Shown here in pieces: positions 12,221 to 23,528 of a DNA stretch of 64,000 nucleotides. A model generated the notes under the pieces. That model did no database searches. It was not told the DNA's origin and was given only the letters and a program-made list of their open reading frames with translations. The stretch is from Pyrenula massariospora (lineage: Eukaryota > Ascomycota > Eurotiomycetes > Pyrenulales > Pyrenulaceae): NCBI GenBank assembly GCA_021030905.1, contig JAGFMI010000001.1, forward strand, positions 1,178,001 through 1,242,000, read 5' to 3'. Within the stretch, counting starts at the first letter, position 1; the number at the start of each line of letters is the position of its first letter. A program made the position numbers and the translations under genes.

Positions 12221-13849
12221 TTCCAGCTGCTGGTCTTCCGTCGCTATGGCTATTAATGTGTTCGACCAAAGAGAGGGGGCAAATCATGCCAACAAGTGGC
12301 ATTGGGGCCTTCTAATAGCAGCTAGCAAAATGGCCATCTGGAACAAGTCTGAGCCTACAATCACGAACCCTAGCTGCCTAATTTCGGAATAAGTAGTATT
12401 GTTGAAGCATCGCATTGCGAGTCACGATCGAGCAAGCTACCATAGATCGAAGGTACGGTCTCATCTGTCTCAATACGTACAACACAAGTGTAAGGAGACA
12501 CTGTAGCGATTTGGGGGCCAAACGCTGGATTGCGTCAGCGGCTTATAGTGCAAACCGCTGGGTGGAGATACACCGTCTCAGCCTCGTGGGATTAAGCATT
12601 CTGAGAAAAACTTCAAACGAAGAGCCAGGGGTGATTTCACGTTCTCGGCGCACAAAATCACTCGGCCGGAGAGTGACAGATTGCTCGCGGGATATAATTC
12701 ACTGTCCGAATCGGTCCTCGAGGATAAGGAGGAAAGTAGGCGGTATTTAGCGTAAAGTCAGGGCAATTTTTACTCTTCTCGATCCGCGAGGTCGTCAACC
12801 GGACAGGGATGATTTTAGCACTGTCGAAGGCGGTCTCTGGTTCTGGGAGCTCTAGATCTAGCTTCAAAAGGCACTCGTGCAAAGCCTAGCGGAAGCCTGT
12901 CAAGACCCTGGAAATATTAGGTTCTGCCTCTAGGAGAGGGACTGCCCCAGCAACTCACCTTGGTGCTGATAATAGGCATGTTCCTGGGCGAATGTGCGCC
13001 CCATTAGGATCCTTCAGTGGGTGAGCTTCGGAGATGGAACGGACGCAGAACCCGCTCTGGCTTCAGCTTCAAAGCTTTCCAGCGACGACCTTGCATAGCA
13101 ACTACCGCCATTTAATGCAACAGCCTTGGACAGGCCGACGCCATTCATAGAAGAGTGAACTAACAGGTGCCCAGGATATTTGTCCTAGTCACCACCCTAA
13201 GCCAGGAGTCATATCTTTCGCGACCACAGTTGGTTGGGACAAGGCTCCTGGAATTACAATTGTCATCGAACTTCGTCTCTGCTGGGACATCCCTCCTTAG
13301 ATCTTTCAATCTAGAGATTCTATCATCAGCCGCACTTGTCCTAGAATTTTCGTCCTCACACCCTTCTCCCGGAGGCCTTGTCCTCGGCCCTCTTTGCTCT
13401 GACTTGCAGCAGCCTTATCCTACCAAAAAAAGCCCCGGCGTAACATCCTTCCAGGTTCTATAGCGTCCTGGTAGCTTTCAGCTTCTAGGGGCTATTCTAT
13501 ACAGTGAATTACACATGCTTCATAATAGCTTAACGTTAAGATCCTGCTCACGCGATTATAAACATCGAGGCGGAGGGGCGGTGGTGGGGGGACCAGTAAG
13601 AGCGATGTAGAATTTTGGTGTTTTCCAAGTTCGGTACCTGACGATCATTGCTGCACCGGCATTTGGCGGGCCCCGCAGCGCCCGCACAAAATAATCTTAT
13701 ATGAACCTGATCTCCACGATCTCTTAGGTTTTCCATAAAATCGATGCAGTCCTCCGCAAAGATTTAGGTGTGCTCTCACTCGGCCTCTACAATCATCTTG
13801 ACTAATCGATATCTAGGCTTGAGTCGCTAAGTACAAAAGAGCGTAATCG
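12221..13849. other. Divergent intergenic region (HET gene / TRM6)
   Basis: 1.6 kb between the divergently transcribed HET gene and TRM6. No convincing gene; open frames (for example 12415-12750, 13167-13463) are short and unfamiliar. It should contain both promoters. Confidence 0.5.
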
Positions 13850-15582
13850 ATGCTCTCAAGGATCATTCCATATCAATATATCGCCATCAAGCTCCCTTCC
13901 GACATCATCAAGGTCGAGCAGGTGGTGCCCAACACGTACGTTTCAACCTGTGAGCAACTCAGTCCTCGCTACTGCAACGCGGGCTCAGAATAACACATCC
14001 AAATAGATCGATCAACTTGGGAAAATATGGCAGCTTCCACACGAACCGTATCCTTGGCAGACCCTTCTACCTTACATTTGAGATCCTGGATAGGAGTCAG
14101 ACATTGGATGGCCAGACCCTTAGAATAGTGCCACCACTCGAGCTGCACGCAGACGCACTTATAGATCAAGGATCATCTTCTAGAGACGAAGAGGCTGTCG
14201 ACGGCACTGCTGCTGCTGAAGATGGTATCATTGAACTTCAACAGATTTTACGCTCGAATAAAGATGTCGTCGATGATCCTTCCTGCCAAAAGCTGTCCCA
14301 TGACGAGATCGAGACCTTAAAACAGGAAGCCACAGACAGCGGGAAGTCAATTATTTCGAAGATTCTCCAGTCGCATTCGGCGATTGATCAAAAGACTGCC
14401 TTTTCGTTAGCAAAATACATAGTACGGAAGAACAAGAAATATCTCAAGAGATTTTGTATTCTCCCCTTGGACGTACCTCTTTTGACTTCATGGATGTTAA
14501 ATGACAGGGACAGCTCTAAAGTATTGGAGCTGAGAAACGAAGCGTTGAGCCTGATAGGTTGTTGGGCTAATATTCATTTCTGCTCTGAGTCTGAACCTTA
14601 CATGTCGGCTTGGTCAGGCAATTGGCTAGTGGTTGATGATACAGGAGGTTTGGTTATCGCTGCCATGGCTGAAAGCATGGGGATTCTACAGCTGAATGAG
14701 GAGCCACCAGACATTCCCAACGGACATCCACCGTCTACGATTTCGGCACAGAACCCAAATAACATCTTATCGAGCTCTGAAGATGGATACAAGGCCGTAG
14801 CCCGTCCATCCAAACGTCTAACTCCGGCGATGAGCGCGACATGCAATACCGTCACTATGATCCATGCCAATTCGCAAGCCAATTTAGCCTTGCTGAGATA
14901 TTTTGGATTCGACGCCAACACCCCGTCTCAGGGTCATCCACTCTATACGAGACTGAAAACTATATCCTGGCTTCAATTGCTTGATCCGCATGCTGATCCA
15001 GTCTACAAAGAACCAGAAATGGTCTCCACAGAATCACTGTCTTCTTGGAAGAGCAGTAAGAGAAGTTCATATTGGAGGAAGCGGCGACGATGGGAGCGAG
15101 TCAAGGGTGTCATTGACGACACAAGAGCTGGTGGCTTCGATGGTCTTATAGTTGCAAGCTCGATGCATCCGATGTCCATTCTACGGCATGCCGTCCCACT
15201 GCTTGCGGGAGGTGCGCAAGTAGTGGTATATTCGCCACATGTCGAGCCTTTGATCGAGCTCGCTGACCTCTATTCTACCGGACGAAGAACGGCCTTTATC
15301 AACACTCCCGAAGAGCAAAAGAAAGCTCCATGCGAGAATTTCCCTGTTGATCCTACGTTACTGCTAACTCCTACCATACAGACTGTTCGAGTAAGGAGAT
15401 GGCAGGTTCTCCCAGGTCGATCACATCCTCTGATGTCAGCAAAAGGGGGCCCAGAAGGCTATGTGTTCCATAGCACAAGAGTTTTGCCCGCAGAAGGCAG
15501 GGTTGCTGCGAGAGGGCAAGGCGTCAAGCGACGCAAGGTTGAAGGCGCCAGTGAAATGTCACTTGAACCCAAGAATGTTTGA
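13850..15582 (+). CDS. TRM6: tRNA (adenine-58-N1)-methyltransferase non-catalytic subunit TRM6/GCD10
   Basis: RNA-binding partner of the Trm61 catalytic subunit; together they make m1A58 in tRNA in the nucleus. Two exons, 13850-13935 and 14007-15582, give 553 residues. Diagnostic N-terminus: YQYIAIKLPSDIIKVEQVVP joined across the intron to NTSINLGKYGSF, then NRILGRPFYLTFEI. Further family blocks are SKILQSHSAIDQKTAFSLAK, YIVRKNKKYLKRFCILP, VDDTGGLVIAAMAESMGIL, ATCNTVTMIHANSQANLALL, YFGFD and FDGLIVASSMHPMSILRHAV. The C-terminal VRRWQVLPGRSHPLM is followed by a basic KRRKVEG segment that may be a nuclear signal. The intron is 71 nt. The gene converges on ARPC3, with 200 bp between stop codons. 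Confidence 0.95.
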
Positions 15583-15782
15583 GGGAGTCGATCCGCACGC
15601 GTCTTGGTAGGGGTTCTCCGCAAGTAGATAGAGGTAGCTACGGTTTGTACATGGATTGAGAAATCCTAAGGACATCATTTTACCTGATTTGAGGATTACC
15701 TCGTCGCAAATCGCCATGCTTGTGTAAAATTTCTGATGTTCTTGTCCCCAAGCCTTCCCGTAGTATCTTTTGACCTGCGAAA

Positions 15783-16565
15783 TTAAAGACTCTTGCCCAT
15801 GAATTTCCGCTTCGTAAAGCTAAGCCACCACTGCAGTAGTCAGATAAGCATTCCTTTTTAGCACGTGCCAAATGAACGTACCTTGGACGGACCAACTCCA
15901 CCCGGATATAACCTTCCAACTAGCCGGATAGCGATCTCTTGCCTGAACTGCGAAACATACCTATACCCTTCGTAAGCCCACTATCTCCCTCCCAATGATC
16001 TCAATGTACTCACTGCCTCAACGTCTCCGCATCCTGCCTATCCCGTGGCGCCTCAAATGCTTGGTTTAATGGAAAGCCCGGCTCCCCTGGCACAGAAAAC
16101 TGCTCCAGGCTTGCATTGACAAGCGCTTTCTCTGCGTCCCGCTGGCTCATCGTCGGCTTCACTCGTCCGAGGCACTCGCTGATGAATAAGATGCCATATA
16201 TTAGGGCACGGTCGCCGGGACCCTGGATTTCAAAATTTCGGAAGAAGGTGTTGGCGCGGAACAGGGATAGGACTTCGTCGAGGATGTCATAACTTTCGCT
16301 ATCGGGGTCGAGGTCGAGGTCTGGGATGTTAGGAGGAAGGGCGGGGAGGGTGTAGGCGGGGCCTCGTGTGCGTGTTCGCAGAGGAAGTAGGGGAAAGTTG
16401 CCTGAAGGAGGGGCTTAGAAGAGCGGCCGAAGAAATCGGATGATTGCTCAAATCTCAGATGGTACCTATGAGCTGCACCCCGGCCTCATTATTGAACATC
16501 GAATTGAACGCCTGCTTATATTTAGCATGCGTACAACAGCCAAATTGTTCAGCACTCACAGGCAT
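15783..16565 (-). CDS. ARC18: Arp2/3 complex subunit 3 (ARPC3, p21)
   Basis: Structural subunit of the actin-nucleating Arp2/3 complex at cortical actin patches. Five exons: 16565-16560, 16511-16466, 16401-16014, 15960-15882 and 15830-15783; 188 residues. The first coding exon is only 6 nt (Met-Pro) before a 48-nt intron, giving MPAFNSMFNNEAGVQLIGNF, the normal ARPC3 start. Further blocks: PLLPLRTRTRGPAY, SYDILDEVLSLFRANTFFRN, FEIQGPGDRALIYGILFISE, CLGRVKPTMSQRDAEKAL, PGEPGFPLNQAFEAPRDR, YVSQFRQEIAIRLVGRLYP. The final exon encodes WWLSFTKRKFMGKSL, as expected for this family. All introns are GT/AG and phases agree. Shares a short divergent promoter with the CWC27 gene. Confidence 0.93.
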
Positions 16566-16869
16566 TGCGACAGCAGCCGAACAGAATGTCAGCCGTGGCA
16601 GGTGCCGCGTGGCGAGCTTTCGAGGCACTCGAGTTCCCGAATCTTGAGAAGCGGCAATATGGAAGCTTGGTGCTTGTGTTCAGCGTCAAGAGCGACAAGT
16701 GACGTGCCTAACAATCCGACAGCGGAGTTGATTCAAATTGGAGAAAGTTGCCCGCACTCTTTCCGCCAACGAAACCCAAGACCTAGAAAGGTCCCTACAA
16801 AACTTCGAGCGAAGAGGCCGGAGCGGCTTCACGCGACCAAGACTAGTATTTGTCGACTGTTTGATAGCC
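16566..16869. promoter_or_regulatory. Divergent promoter of ARPC3 and CWC27
   Basis: The two start codons point away from each other with 304 bp between them, so both 5' UTRs and core promoters must fit here. No TATA box is obvious, as is common for fungal housekeeping genes. The position is deduced from gene layout, not from motif evidence. Confidence 0.6.
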
Positions 16870-18531
16870 ATGTCAACACAGTACACGACTGAGCCCCCGC
16901 CTACCGCCTCTGTTCGCCTCGACACTACCGCCGGTCCGCTCGAGATCTCCCTCTTTGCGAAACAGACCCCTCTCGCATGCCGCAACTTTCTCCAACACAT
17001 CCTCGACGGTTATTACAATGATACCACGTTCCACCGTGTCGTCCCCGGCTTCATCATCCAGGCTGGAGACCCTACAAGCACTGGCTCCGGAGGGACTTCC
17101 ATTTACGAAGACAGAGAGTTTGAGATAGATCCTACGACCGGGGAAAAGGTCGTCTTTGGCGATGAGCTGCACAGTAGGTTGCGATTCAACAGGCGGGGCC
17201 TGGTTGGTATGGCGAAGACGGTCGAGGGAGCTGGGTCGGGTGAATACGGGAGTCAGTTCTTCATTACGCTTGCAGATTGTAGGGCGCAATTGGATGGACA
17301 ATGCACATTATTTGGGAGGGTAGAAGGGGATGGAATTTACAACGTCGTCAAGATTGCGGAAGGAGAAGTAATAGAGGATAGCGACAGGCCTGTTTATCCC
17401 TTTAAGATCACAGGTGGACAAGTGATAGAGCTACCAAGAGGAGAGACATGGCAGGGAATGAAAAAGAGAGACAGAATAGCTACCATTGCTCCAAACAGGA
17501 CAGTCGAGAAAAAGATCGACAAGAAGAAACCAAAGAAGAAGGCCGGCAAAGCGCTGTTGAGCTTTGGAGAAGAAGGGGAGGACGAAATTACCCCCATCAT
17601 GAAGAAGCCAAAGTTCAATACCGCCTTGATTGATACGACAGAAGCACCGGAGCTAGCACCAAAGTCTAAGAAGCAGCCAGAGAAGCAGCCGGAGCACATA
17701 AATGGAACACACCAAAAAGAGGAGCTGTCAACGAAATCAACATCCTCAGTCACTCGCAGACGACCATCCTCACCCTCACAACCACGGTCCCCCGTCTCTC
17801 GCCCTCGTGCGCCCAGTTTCCACGAGCCAACTACCCAGCTCCCAATCCGAGATCCAGAATCACCCTCCGCATCATCCCGTTCCCTCTCTTCCTCTCCCGA
17901 GCCTCAGCCCCAACGAACCAAGGCCTCGGCCCTCAATGCTGAAATCGCCTCCCTCAAAGCCTCTATGCGCCGTACCGTCAATGTCATCTCAGAGCCTATC
18001 AAACCCAAATCCGCCCTGGAACAGATGATTCCTTTAACTAGCGTCAAGGGGCGTAAAAGAAAACGTCCCGGAGACGCGCCGGCTAGTGCTGAGGACGCCG
18101 CGGCGCTCAAAATACTCAACACCTTTAGGGCACGCCTTGAGAACGCGAAGACCGAGCCGTTAGCCGTAGCACCATCTCAGACAAATGGCTCACATGGCTC
18201 TTCAATACACAAAGAATCCATGGCGGCCAACAATGACGCTGACGACGAAGAAGCCCAGCTCTGCGACCTCCACTTCATCGCAAATTGCATGTCCTGTACC
18301 AAAGCGGATGAGCAAGATAGTGGTATTCTTACGGGCGAACTGGCGGACGAGAATGATGTTGGGTGGATGGGCCACTCGCTCAGCTTTGCAAAGGATAGGC
18401 TTGGGAAGGATCTCACGTGGAGGAAGAAGAACGAGGAAGAGCTTGTGGTAATCGACCCAAGGGAGATGGGAAAGGAAATCCTTGGGAAAGGGAGAGATAG
18501 GAGCCGGAAGGGAGGCAGGATAAACGGTTGA
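16870..18531 (+). CDS. CWC27: Spliceosome-associated cyclophilin CWC27
   Basis: Cyclophilin-type peptidyl-prolyl isomerase of the spliceosome (Complexed With Cef1 27; human SDCCAG10). Intronless, 553 residues. The cyclophilin domain spans about 1-175: SVRLDTTAGPLEISLFAKQT, PLACRNFLQH, TTFHRVVPGFIIQAGDPTST, GSGGTSIYEDREFEIDP, GLVGMAK and EYGSQFFITL. It is followed by the charged CWC27-specific linker KKIDKKKPKKKAGKALLSFG, a Ser/Pro-rich region and a C-terminal segment (HFIANCMSCTK, WMGHSLSFAKDRLGKDLTWR, VVIDPRE) typical of this subgroup and used for spliceosome docking. The start at 16870 (MSTQYTTEPPPTASVRLDTT) fits the family; the open frame runs upstream only with non-ATG codons. Shares the divergent promoter with ARPC3. 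Confidence 0.94.
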   Translation: MSTQYTTEPPPTASVRLDTTAGPLEISLFAKQTPLACRNFLQHILDGYYNDTTFHRVVPGFIIQAGDPTSTGSGGTSIYEDREFEIDPTTGEKVVFGDELHSRLRFNRRGLVGMAKTVEGAGSGEYGSQFFITLADCRAQLDGQCTLFGRVEGDGIYNVVKIAEGEVIEDSDRPVYPFKITGGQVIELPRGETWQGMKKRDRIATIAPNRTVEKKIDKKKPKKKAGKALLSFGEEGEDEITPIMKKPKFNTALIDTTEAPELAPKSKKQPEKQPEHINGTHQKEELSTKSTSSVTRRRPSSPSQPRSPVSRPRAPSFHEPTTQLPIRDPESPSASSRSLSSSPEPQPQRTKASALNAEIASLKASMRRTVNVISEPIKPKSALEQMIPLTSVKGRKRKRPGDAPASAEDAAALKILNTFRARLENAKTEPLAVAPSQTNGSHGSSIHKESMAANNDADDEEAQLCDLHFIANCMSCTKADEQDSGILTGELADENDVGWMGHSLSFAKDRLGKDLTWRKKNEEELVVIDPREMGKEILGKGRDRSRKGGRING

Positions 18532-19868
18532 AGGTCAGTTTTGAAGGTTGACAAGAGATAATTAAGTTACAAGAAGCGCAGAGGAACGTTGGAAGGGGAA
18601 GAAATGATCTATTTCTGATAGATTTGGCTCAAGCACGCGCTGGAGAGGGTTATTTGCCTCGCTTGAATCAAAAGTGTGGAAATTCGGTAACCTCACGAAC
18701 GAAAGTCCGATACCACTAAACGTAATATCAAAGAGGACAAATATGTGGCTTTGGACAGACAAAAATATTATGATGACAGTCAATTCCACAAGGCTCCTTC
18801 CTGAGAACAAGGTATGTTCCTCTTGCTATGTTCAACAAACCACATTCAAGTCCGCAAAAGCCTACCTCATCAAACCTTTCGCGGTCCAAAACCTTCCGCT
18901 CAGACTGGTCTGAGAGGTCAGGAGAACCTGACCATATAGGTCATGGCCTACAGCTGGTTTTCTGGCCTTCTAGAGGTCTTTATATTTCGGGCATAGGGCT
19001 TTCTTTAGCTATCCTTAGGGAGGACATTCTTAAGTTCTTGCATAATCTTTGGTTCGCTTTTCATTCGGTAGGCAGCCTTTTTGTCTAGGTACCTGCTCAG
19101 GTAGACACCATTGTTCACCTGCGTGGGCAGGATTTGTTCTGACACGTCTTTTTTTCTCTAGATCCACCCGCCACAAAGGGCGTGCTCGATCCAGTTCTAG
19201 GAGGTCTGCCACGGTCTAACTCGGTGGTCGGAATTTTAGAAACAAGCTGCTACACCATATTCCCGGCCAGACCGCTTATTCAAGGTTGCTCGTGATTGTT
19301 GCGAAATATAACGTTTCGCGCGGTGAAGGTGGGCGGGTGATGTTCACCGGCCGCTGTGATGGTGGAGAAGCTCGAGGACGGAGCAATCGACAGCCCGGAT
19401 CGCCTGGGTACCTTCTTTTCAAATTTTTTGTCAACTTTCTCCAGTGACGGGGTCGTCGCGGTTAGTGAACGATCAAGGGTAGCAACCGCCACTGTGGCCG
19501 CAAATCCAATCATTGATCGCGACTACATGTCTCTGCGGTGTAGAAGGCAAGGGAGTCTAAACGTCTACTTAAAGAGTTCTGTTGGATAAGCGGACAGTTG
19601 GCAATGCGAATGCTTTCCAATTTGCTTGAAGGCTGAATGTCTATCAGCATCTGAAATATTGTACCTGAGAAAGTAGTCTTGGAAAGCCTGCGCTAATTGG
19701 TAAAATACAAGTCCGTAAAAGAAAAGGAGTACATAAGATCATCAATCCATCTAGAATGGGTATCACCTCTATCTTGACCATCGCTGAAATGCCTGCCCTC
19801 AATGGACGCCGCGCTTGTAGAAAAGAACTGCTTAAAAGGAGAAAAGGAGGCTGCTTTTGGTCTCGGCC
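18532..19868. other. Convergent intergenic region with small inverted repeats
   Basis: No gene recognised between the CWC27 and small-secreted-protein stops. A perfect 7-bp stem with a 4-nt loop lies at 18916-18933 (GGTCAGG/CCTGACC), and a shorter imperfect palindrome around 19083-19106. Neither links to a known element. Confidence 0.45.
18916..18933. repeat. Small perfect hairpin (7-bp stem)
   Basis: GGTCAGG at 18916-18922 and its complement CCTGACC at 18927-18933, loop AGAA. Located about 400 bp after the CWC27 stop. Function unknown; may be chance. Confidence 0.5.
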
Positions 19869-20446
19869 TCAAAGTAAAGCCATCACGCCCATCACTCCCA
19901 CTAGCCCTATGCCCGCACCGACAACTTCTCTTGCAGGCGTCGCCCTGGCTGCAGCCACATTGCCTGTGCCACTCCCACTCAGGTGCAGTACTTTTGTAAC
20001 CACGGCACTCATGACGCTTTGTTCGCTTAGCAGCTCGCTCTTGACTCCGCTCGGGAGGCCTGTAAACCATTCTGGTGGGGCAGACGTTGTGATGTGTGGG
20101 AAGCCATTTCGGGTCAAAGAGTCGAGCTCAGAAGAGGGAAGGTGCGCTGCGAGGAACGAGGCGGCAGATTTGACCGCGCCGTTTGTGGCAAGGGAGGATT
20201 GGGCGGAGGCTAGAGCGGAGGCGAGAGAGGTTGCTGTGGCACCGGTAACGAGTGTCGAGGGGATATTGAAGGAGGTTAATATCGCAGCACTGTAGGGCAA
20301 GTCTGTTAGCCGGCCAATAGGCCAAGTGGGGATGGGAAGACTTACGCTGGAGTAGTAGTCGCTTCTCGCGCGTCTATTTCCGCGGTCAAGGCCAGTGTAC
20401 TGTAGGAGAGAAGCGCTACGGCGCTTAATATTGATTTGAAATGCAT
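19869..20446 (-). CDS. Small secreted, probably GPI-anchored protein
   Basis: No family recognised. Exons 20446-20346 and 20289-19869 (56-nt intron) encode 173 residues. The N-terminus MHFKSILSAVALLSYSTLAL has a short n-region and hydrophobic core typical of a signal peptide, with probable cleavage near LALTA/EIDARE. The body is Ala/Ser/Thr-rich (SLASALASAQSSLATNGAV, AASFLAAHLPSSELDSL, PEWFTGLPSGVKSELLSEQ). The C-terminus GAGIGLVGVMGVMALL is hydrophobic and ends the protein, as in GPI-attachment signals; a small-residue omega site (SGSG) lies upstream. The WFTGLPSGVKS segment recalls small fungal cell-wall or secreted proteins that I cannot name. Cell-surface location is inferred from these signals alone. 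Confidence 0.75.
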
Positions 20447-22771
20447 TGTCCGTCGCTCGAGTTCTTTAGGACGGGAAAGAAAATGTCAACAAAAGGTTGA
20501 CGTTACTTGGACGTAAGAATGTCTTGGGAAATCTTGTTTGAGGTCCTATAGCGTTTTCGATGCTTCGTATTTAGCGGAGGTATGGCCGAAAGAATTCGTT
20601 CGCTGGTGGATCGGGTGCGCAGAGGTCTCAAGTGAAGTGTACGTATTTTAGGTGGTCGCGAGTGTGGATCCACAAAACCAGACAAAGGAAACACAGAAGG
20701 AGACAGAATTAGAGTTAAGACAAAGCGAAAAGAGGCTAAATATGGGACTCCAGAGCGCATGTAGTAGGGTCGAGTTTCTTGTGCGACTGTTCGTGGGGGA
20801 CGATGTTGGCGGCGGGCAAGGGGCCACAGATCTCCTGGATTGTTTCAAGACGGTGTGAGGCTGCCTAATTCCTTGAAGCGCAGCGAATCCGGGCGAGAGC
20901 ATGAAGGGCTGATTCCTGTCAGCTGCAGCCTTACGCTGAAACAGAGTAAAGCCGTGCCACCATCATCGAATCGCAAGCATACCGAGGCAAGGCATTAACG
21001 TCAAAGTCGGATCTTTGGACTGAGCCTCTCACACAAAGAAAAAAAGGCGCCGCAACGCCGTCTCCGTAAATTTAGAACTCGGTTCCTGCCAAGCCTCACT
21101 CTAGCCCCGTTCTTGGTGTTGGCTCCTTGGCAGGGCTGGCGATCGCTCGACACCATGCGAGGCTGACCAAACACCCACACCCAGACTTTTGCCCCCTACG
21201 TGGCATTTTCAATGGGATTTCAAGGATCATCCCATCGCCGTTCACACCATCTTAGCCCCGACGCGAAGGCGCAAACAATGAGCCATGGAATTGTTGGAAT
21301 GGGGCTCTTTGCAGGGCCTGTGCAATAATCCCTTGCCTACGCCGGAAAGTATACTTCTCCATTTGTCCAATGTGTGCAATTTCCATCGATCGGAGTGACC
21401 GGGATGTCGGATAAGCTATCAGACAGCGCCTGGTTGTGACTGCATGTCTTTCCTTCTCGAGCAGGATTCTTACTGAAAAGGCGTGCCCGGAAAAGACGTC
21501 GTGTGCCAGGAACAAGGATGTGCATGTGAAGCGACGGTAACGAGTAGAGACGAGGACCTCGCTGAAGCTTACCTGAATGCTCCCGATCAAGCTAGCATTT
21601 GACATGCCGAAAGAAGAGCAACAAAGCACTGTTATTTGTTGAAGAACTCCTTGAGGACCTTGTGATAATTTCGCCACGCTTTTCTTGCCTCTCGGATTTG
21701 TTTGTTGCATTGAATCTGGCTCGAGGTCCGCAGCAGACTTCACAACCTTCGAATTCATAGCAGCGGTTGTCCTTCCGGATTTGGGACCAAAAGAAGTTTA
21801 TCATCAAACAGATCTTCTTTGAGGACCCGTGACATTGTTCACATTCATTCGCAATACTATGGCTGCGCCTTGCTAAGCGTTCACAGTTTCGAAGGACGGC
21901 TCCAGGCTGATCTTCGTCCGTATTGAATTGTGTCAGTATTCGGATGTCCCGGACCGGATTGGAATCGGTTTTCTACTTGACAGAACTATTCTGCATATCG
22001 TATAAATTATGGTGTTTATCATAATCCTTTACAGGACGAAAGTTCTTTGTTTGACAGAGCCTACCCCGAGGACCGTTGCTGGACAAGATTGGATCTGTTT
22101 CCTCAAACATGGGGACATAGCTTCATTGTTCAACTGAACATTATTGAGGACCCTCATTGAGCACAACGCTGCCTGCTGTATTTACAGCAATTTTTGCCAT
22201 GTAAGCATAGCTCCTTTTCTTCTAGTCATGGGTTTCTACATGCCTTTTCTAACACGGTATCTCTACTTGGATCAGGTTTATTACCCTTATTCAAATCCCT
22301 TGGTCAAAGTATTAGTCCCCGAAATGTTCCTTCAAGATCCTTCGAGGAGAAATCTTTAGGTCCCGTTGCGCCTAACGATTATAGCAAGACCTTGCTGCAC
22401 AACTAGGAATGTGACGCAGCCATTCGTTGGGTTGGTACTTGAAGGACCACTACTCTGTAATAAGCGAAACGAGATGACCGAAAGGGCCGAGGGGTCAATT
22501 ACTCAATCTACGAGAATGCACTAAATATGAATGTAAGTTTTGAAGGCCAAAATCGCCGCAGGCAGATCCAGATTGTGTACCTAAGAACTAAGGTAAAATA
22601 ATATCGCCATGGCTGCGCTCCTAAAAACCTTCGCATTAACCCACCTTCGTTTCATCATCCATCCAGTATCTTCGGTACTTCCCCCAAGCCCTCCTACCAT
22701 CGCCATCAAGGTATCATTGATCCTCCACAAGCACTCTCAGCCCAGCCCAGCGCGTCGAACATAGTACTCTC
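20447..22771. other. Intergenic, no supported gene
   Basis: 2.3 kb between the small secreted protein start and the H2A.Z stop. The longest open frame (21252-21758, minus, 168 codons) has no recognisable domain, no clean splice partners and ordinary intergenic-looking composition. I leave it uncalled. Confidence 0.45.
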
Positions 22772-23528
22772 CTACTCCGCCTTGCTCTTCTTCTTCTGCT
22801 CCACCTTCAGTAGCAGCGCCCTGTTGATATGTGGCAATACGCCTCCGAATGCAATCGTTGCGCGGATTAGGGTATCCAACTCTTCGTCACCACGGATAGC
22901 AAGCTGAAGGTGGCGTGGCGTGATGCGCTTGACTTTCAGATCCTTCGCGGCGTTGCCGGCGAGCTCGAGGACTTCAGCGGTAAGGTACTCGAGGACAGCG
23001 GTGACATAGACCGCAGCTAAAGTTGGGGAGTGTTAAGTTAGCTTTGGGAGACTGTGAATGTGTGATGTGGAGAAGGATCGTGAAGGGCTTGGACGGACCT
23101 TTAGCGCCAACGCGCATCTTGTTCTGCGTGTTGTTTTTCAAGAATCTTTTGACACGGCCGCAGGGAAACTGTAGAAGAAATTCGTGTTAGTGAGCTCAAG
23201 TCACGCTTTGCCTCTTGTAATAGGTAGGAAGAATAGTTGCGCGCTAGTGTGGCGACGTATAGAAGATATAAAGGCTGAGAGCCGAGATGAAGTGCGCGTC
23301 GCTGCATGGGCATTCTTCGAACGCGTCAAACAACTAATTGCATCTACCATCGTGTCGCTTCCATCATCTGATGACCCAAGGATGAAAACTAGAGTTGTGA
23401 CGCGACTTGAGAAGATCGCTTCGTACCTGTAAACCGGCCTTTGCGCTGTGCGACTTCTGGGATTTCGCAGCGCTGTCTTTCGCGCCACTAGCCTTGCCGC
23501 CGATACTCTTGCCCTTGCCTCCGGCCAT
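22772..23528 (-). CDS. HTZ1: Histone variant H2A.Z
   Basis: Replacement histone deposited by SWR1-type remodelers at promoters. Exons 23528-23427, 23168-23099 and 23016-22772 encode 138 residues. The N-tail [20 protein letters not shown] is Lys/Gly-rich with acetylatable lysines. The histone fold contains [60 protein letters not shown] and [20 protein letters not shown], then [20 protein letters not shown]. The [17 protein letters not shown] segment (acidic patch and loop) distinguishes H2A.Z from canonical H2A. The first intron is long for this window (258 nt), the second 82 nt. The Cys in FPCGR replaces the usual Val. Very secure. Confidence 0.96.

Noticed and set aside
21252-21758. 168-codon minus-strand open frame in the gap before H2A.Z
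   Set aside because: No recognisable domain, no fitting splice partners and no start context; looks like chance in moderately GC-rich DNA.
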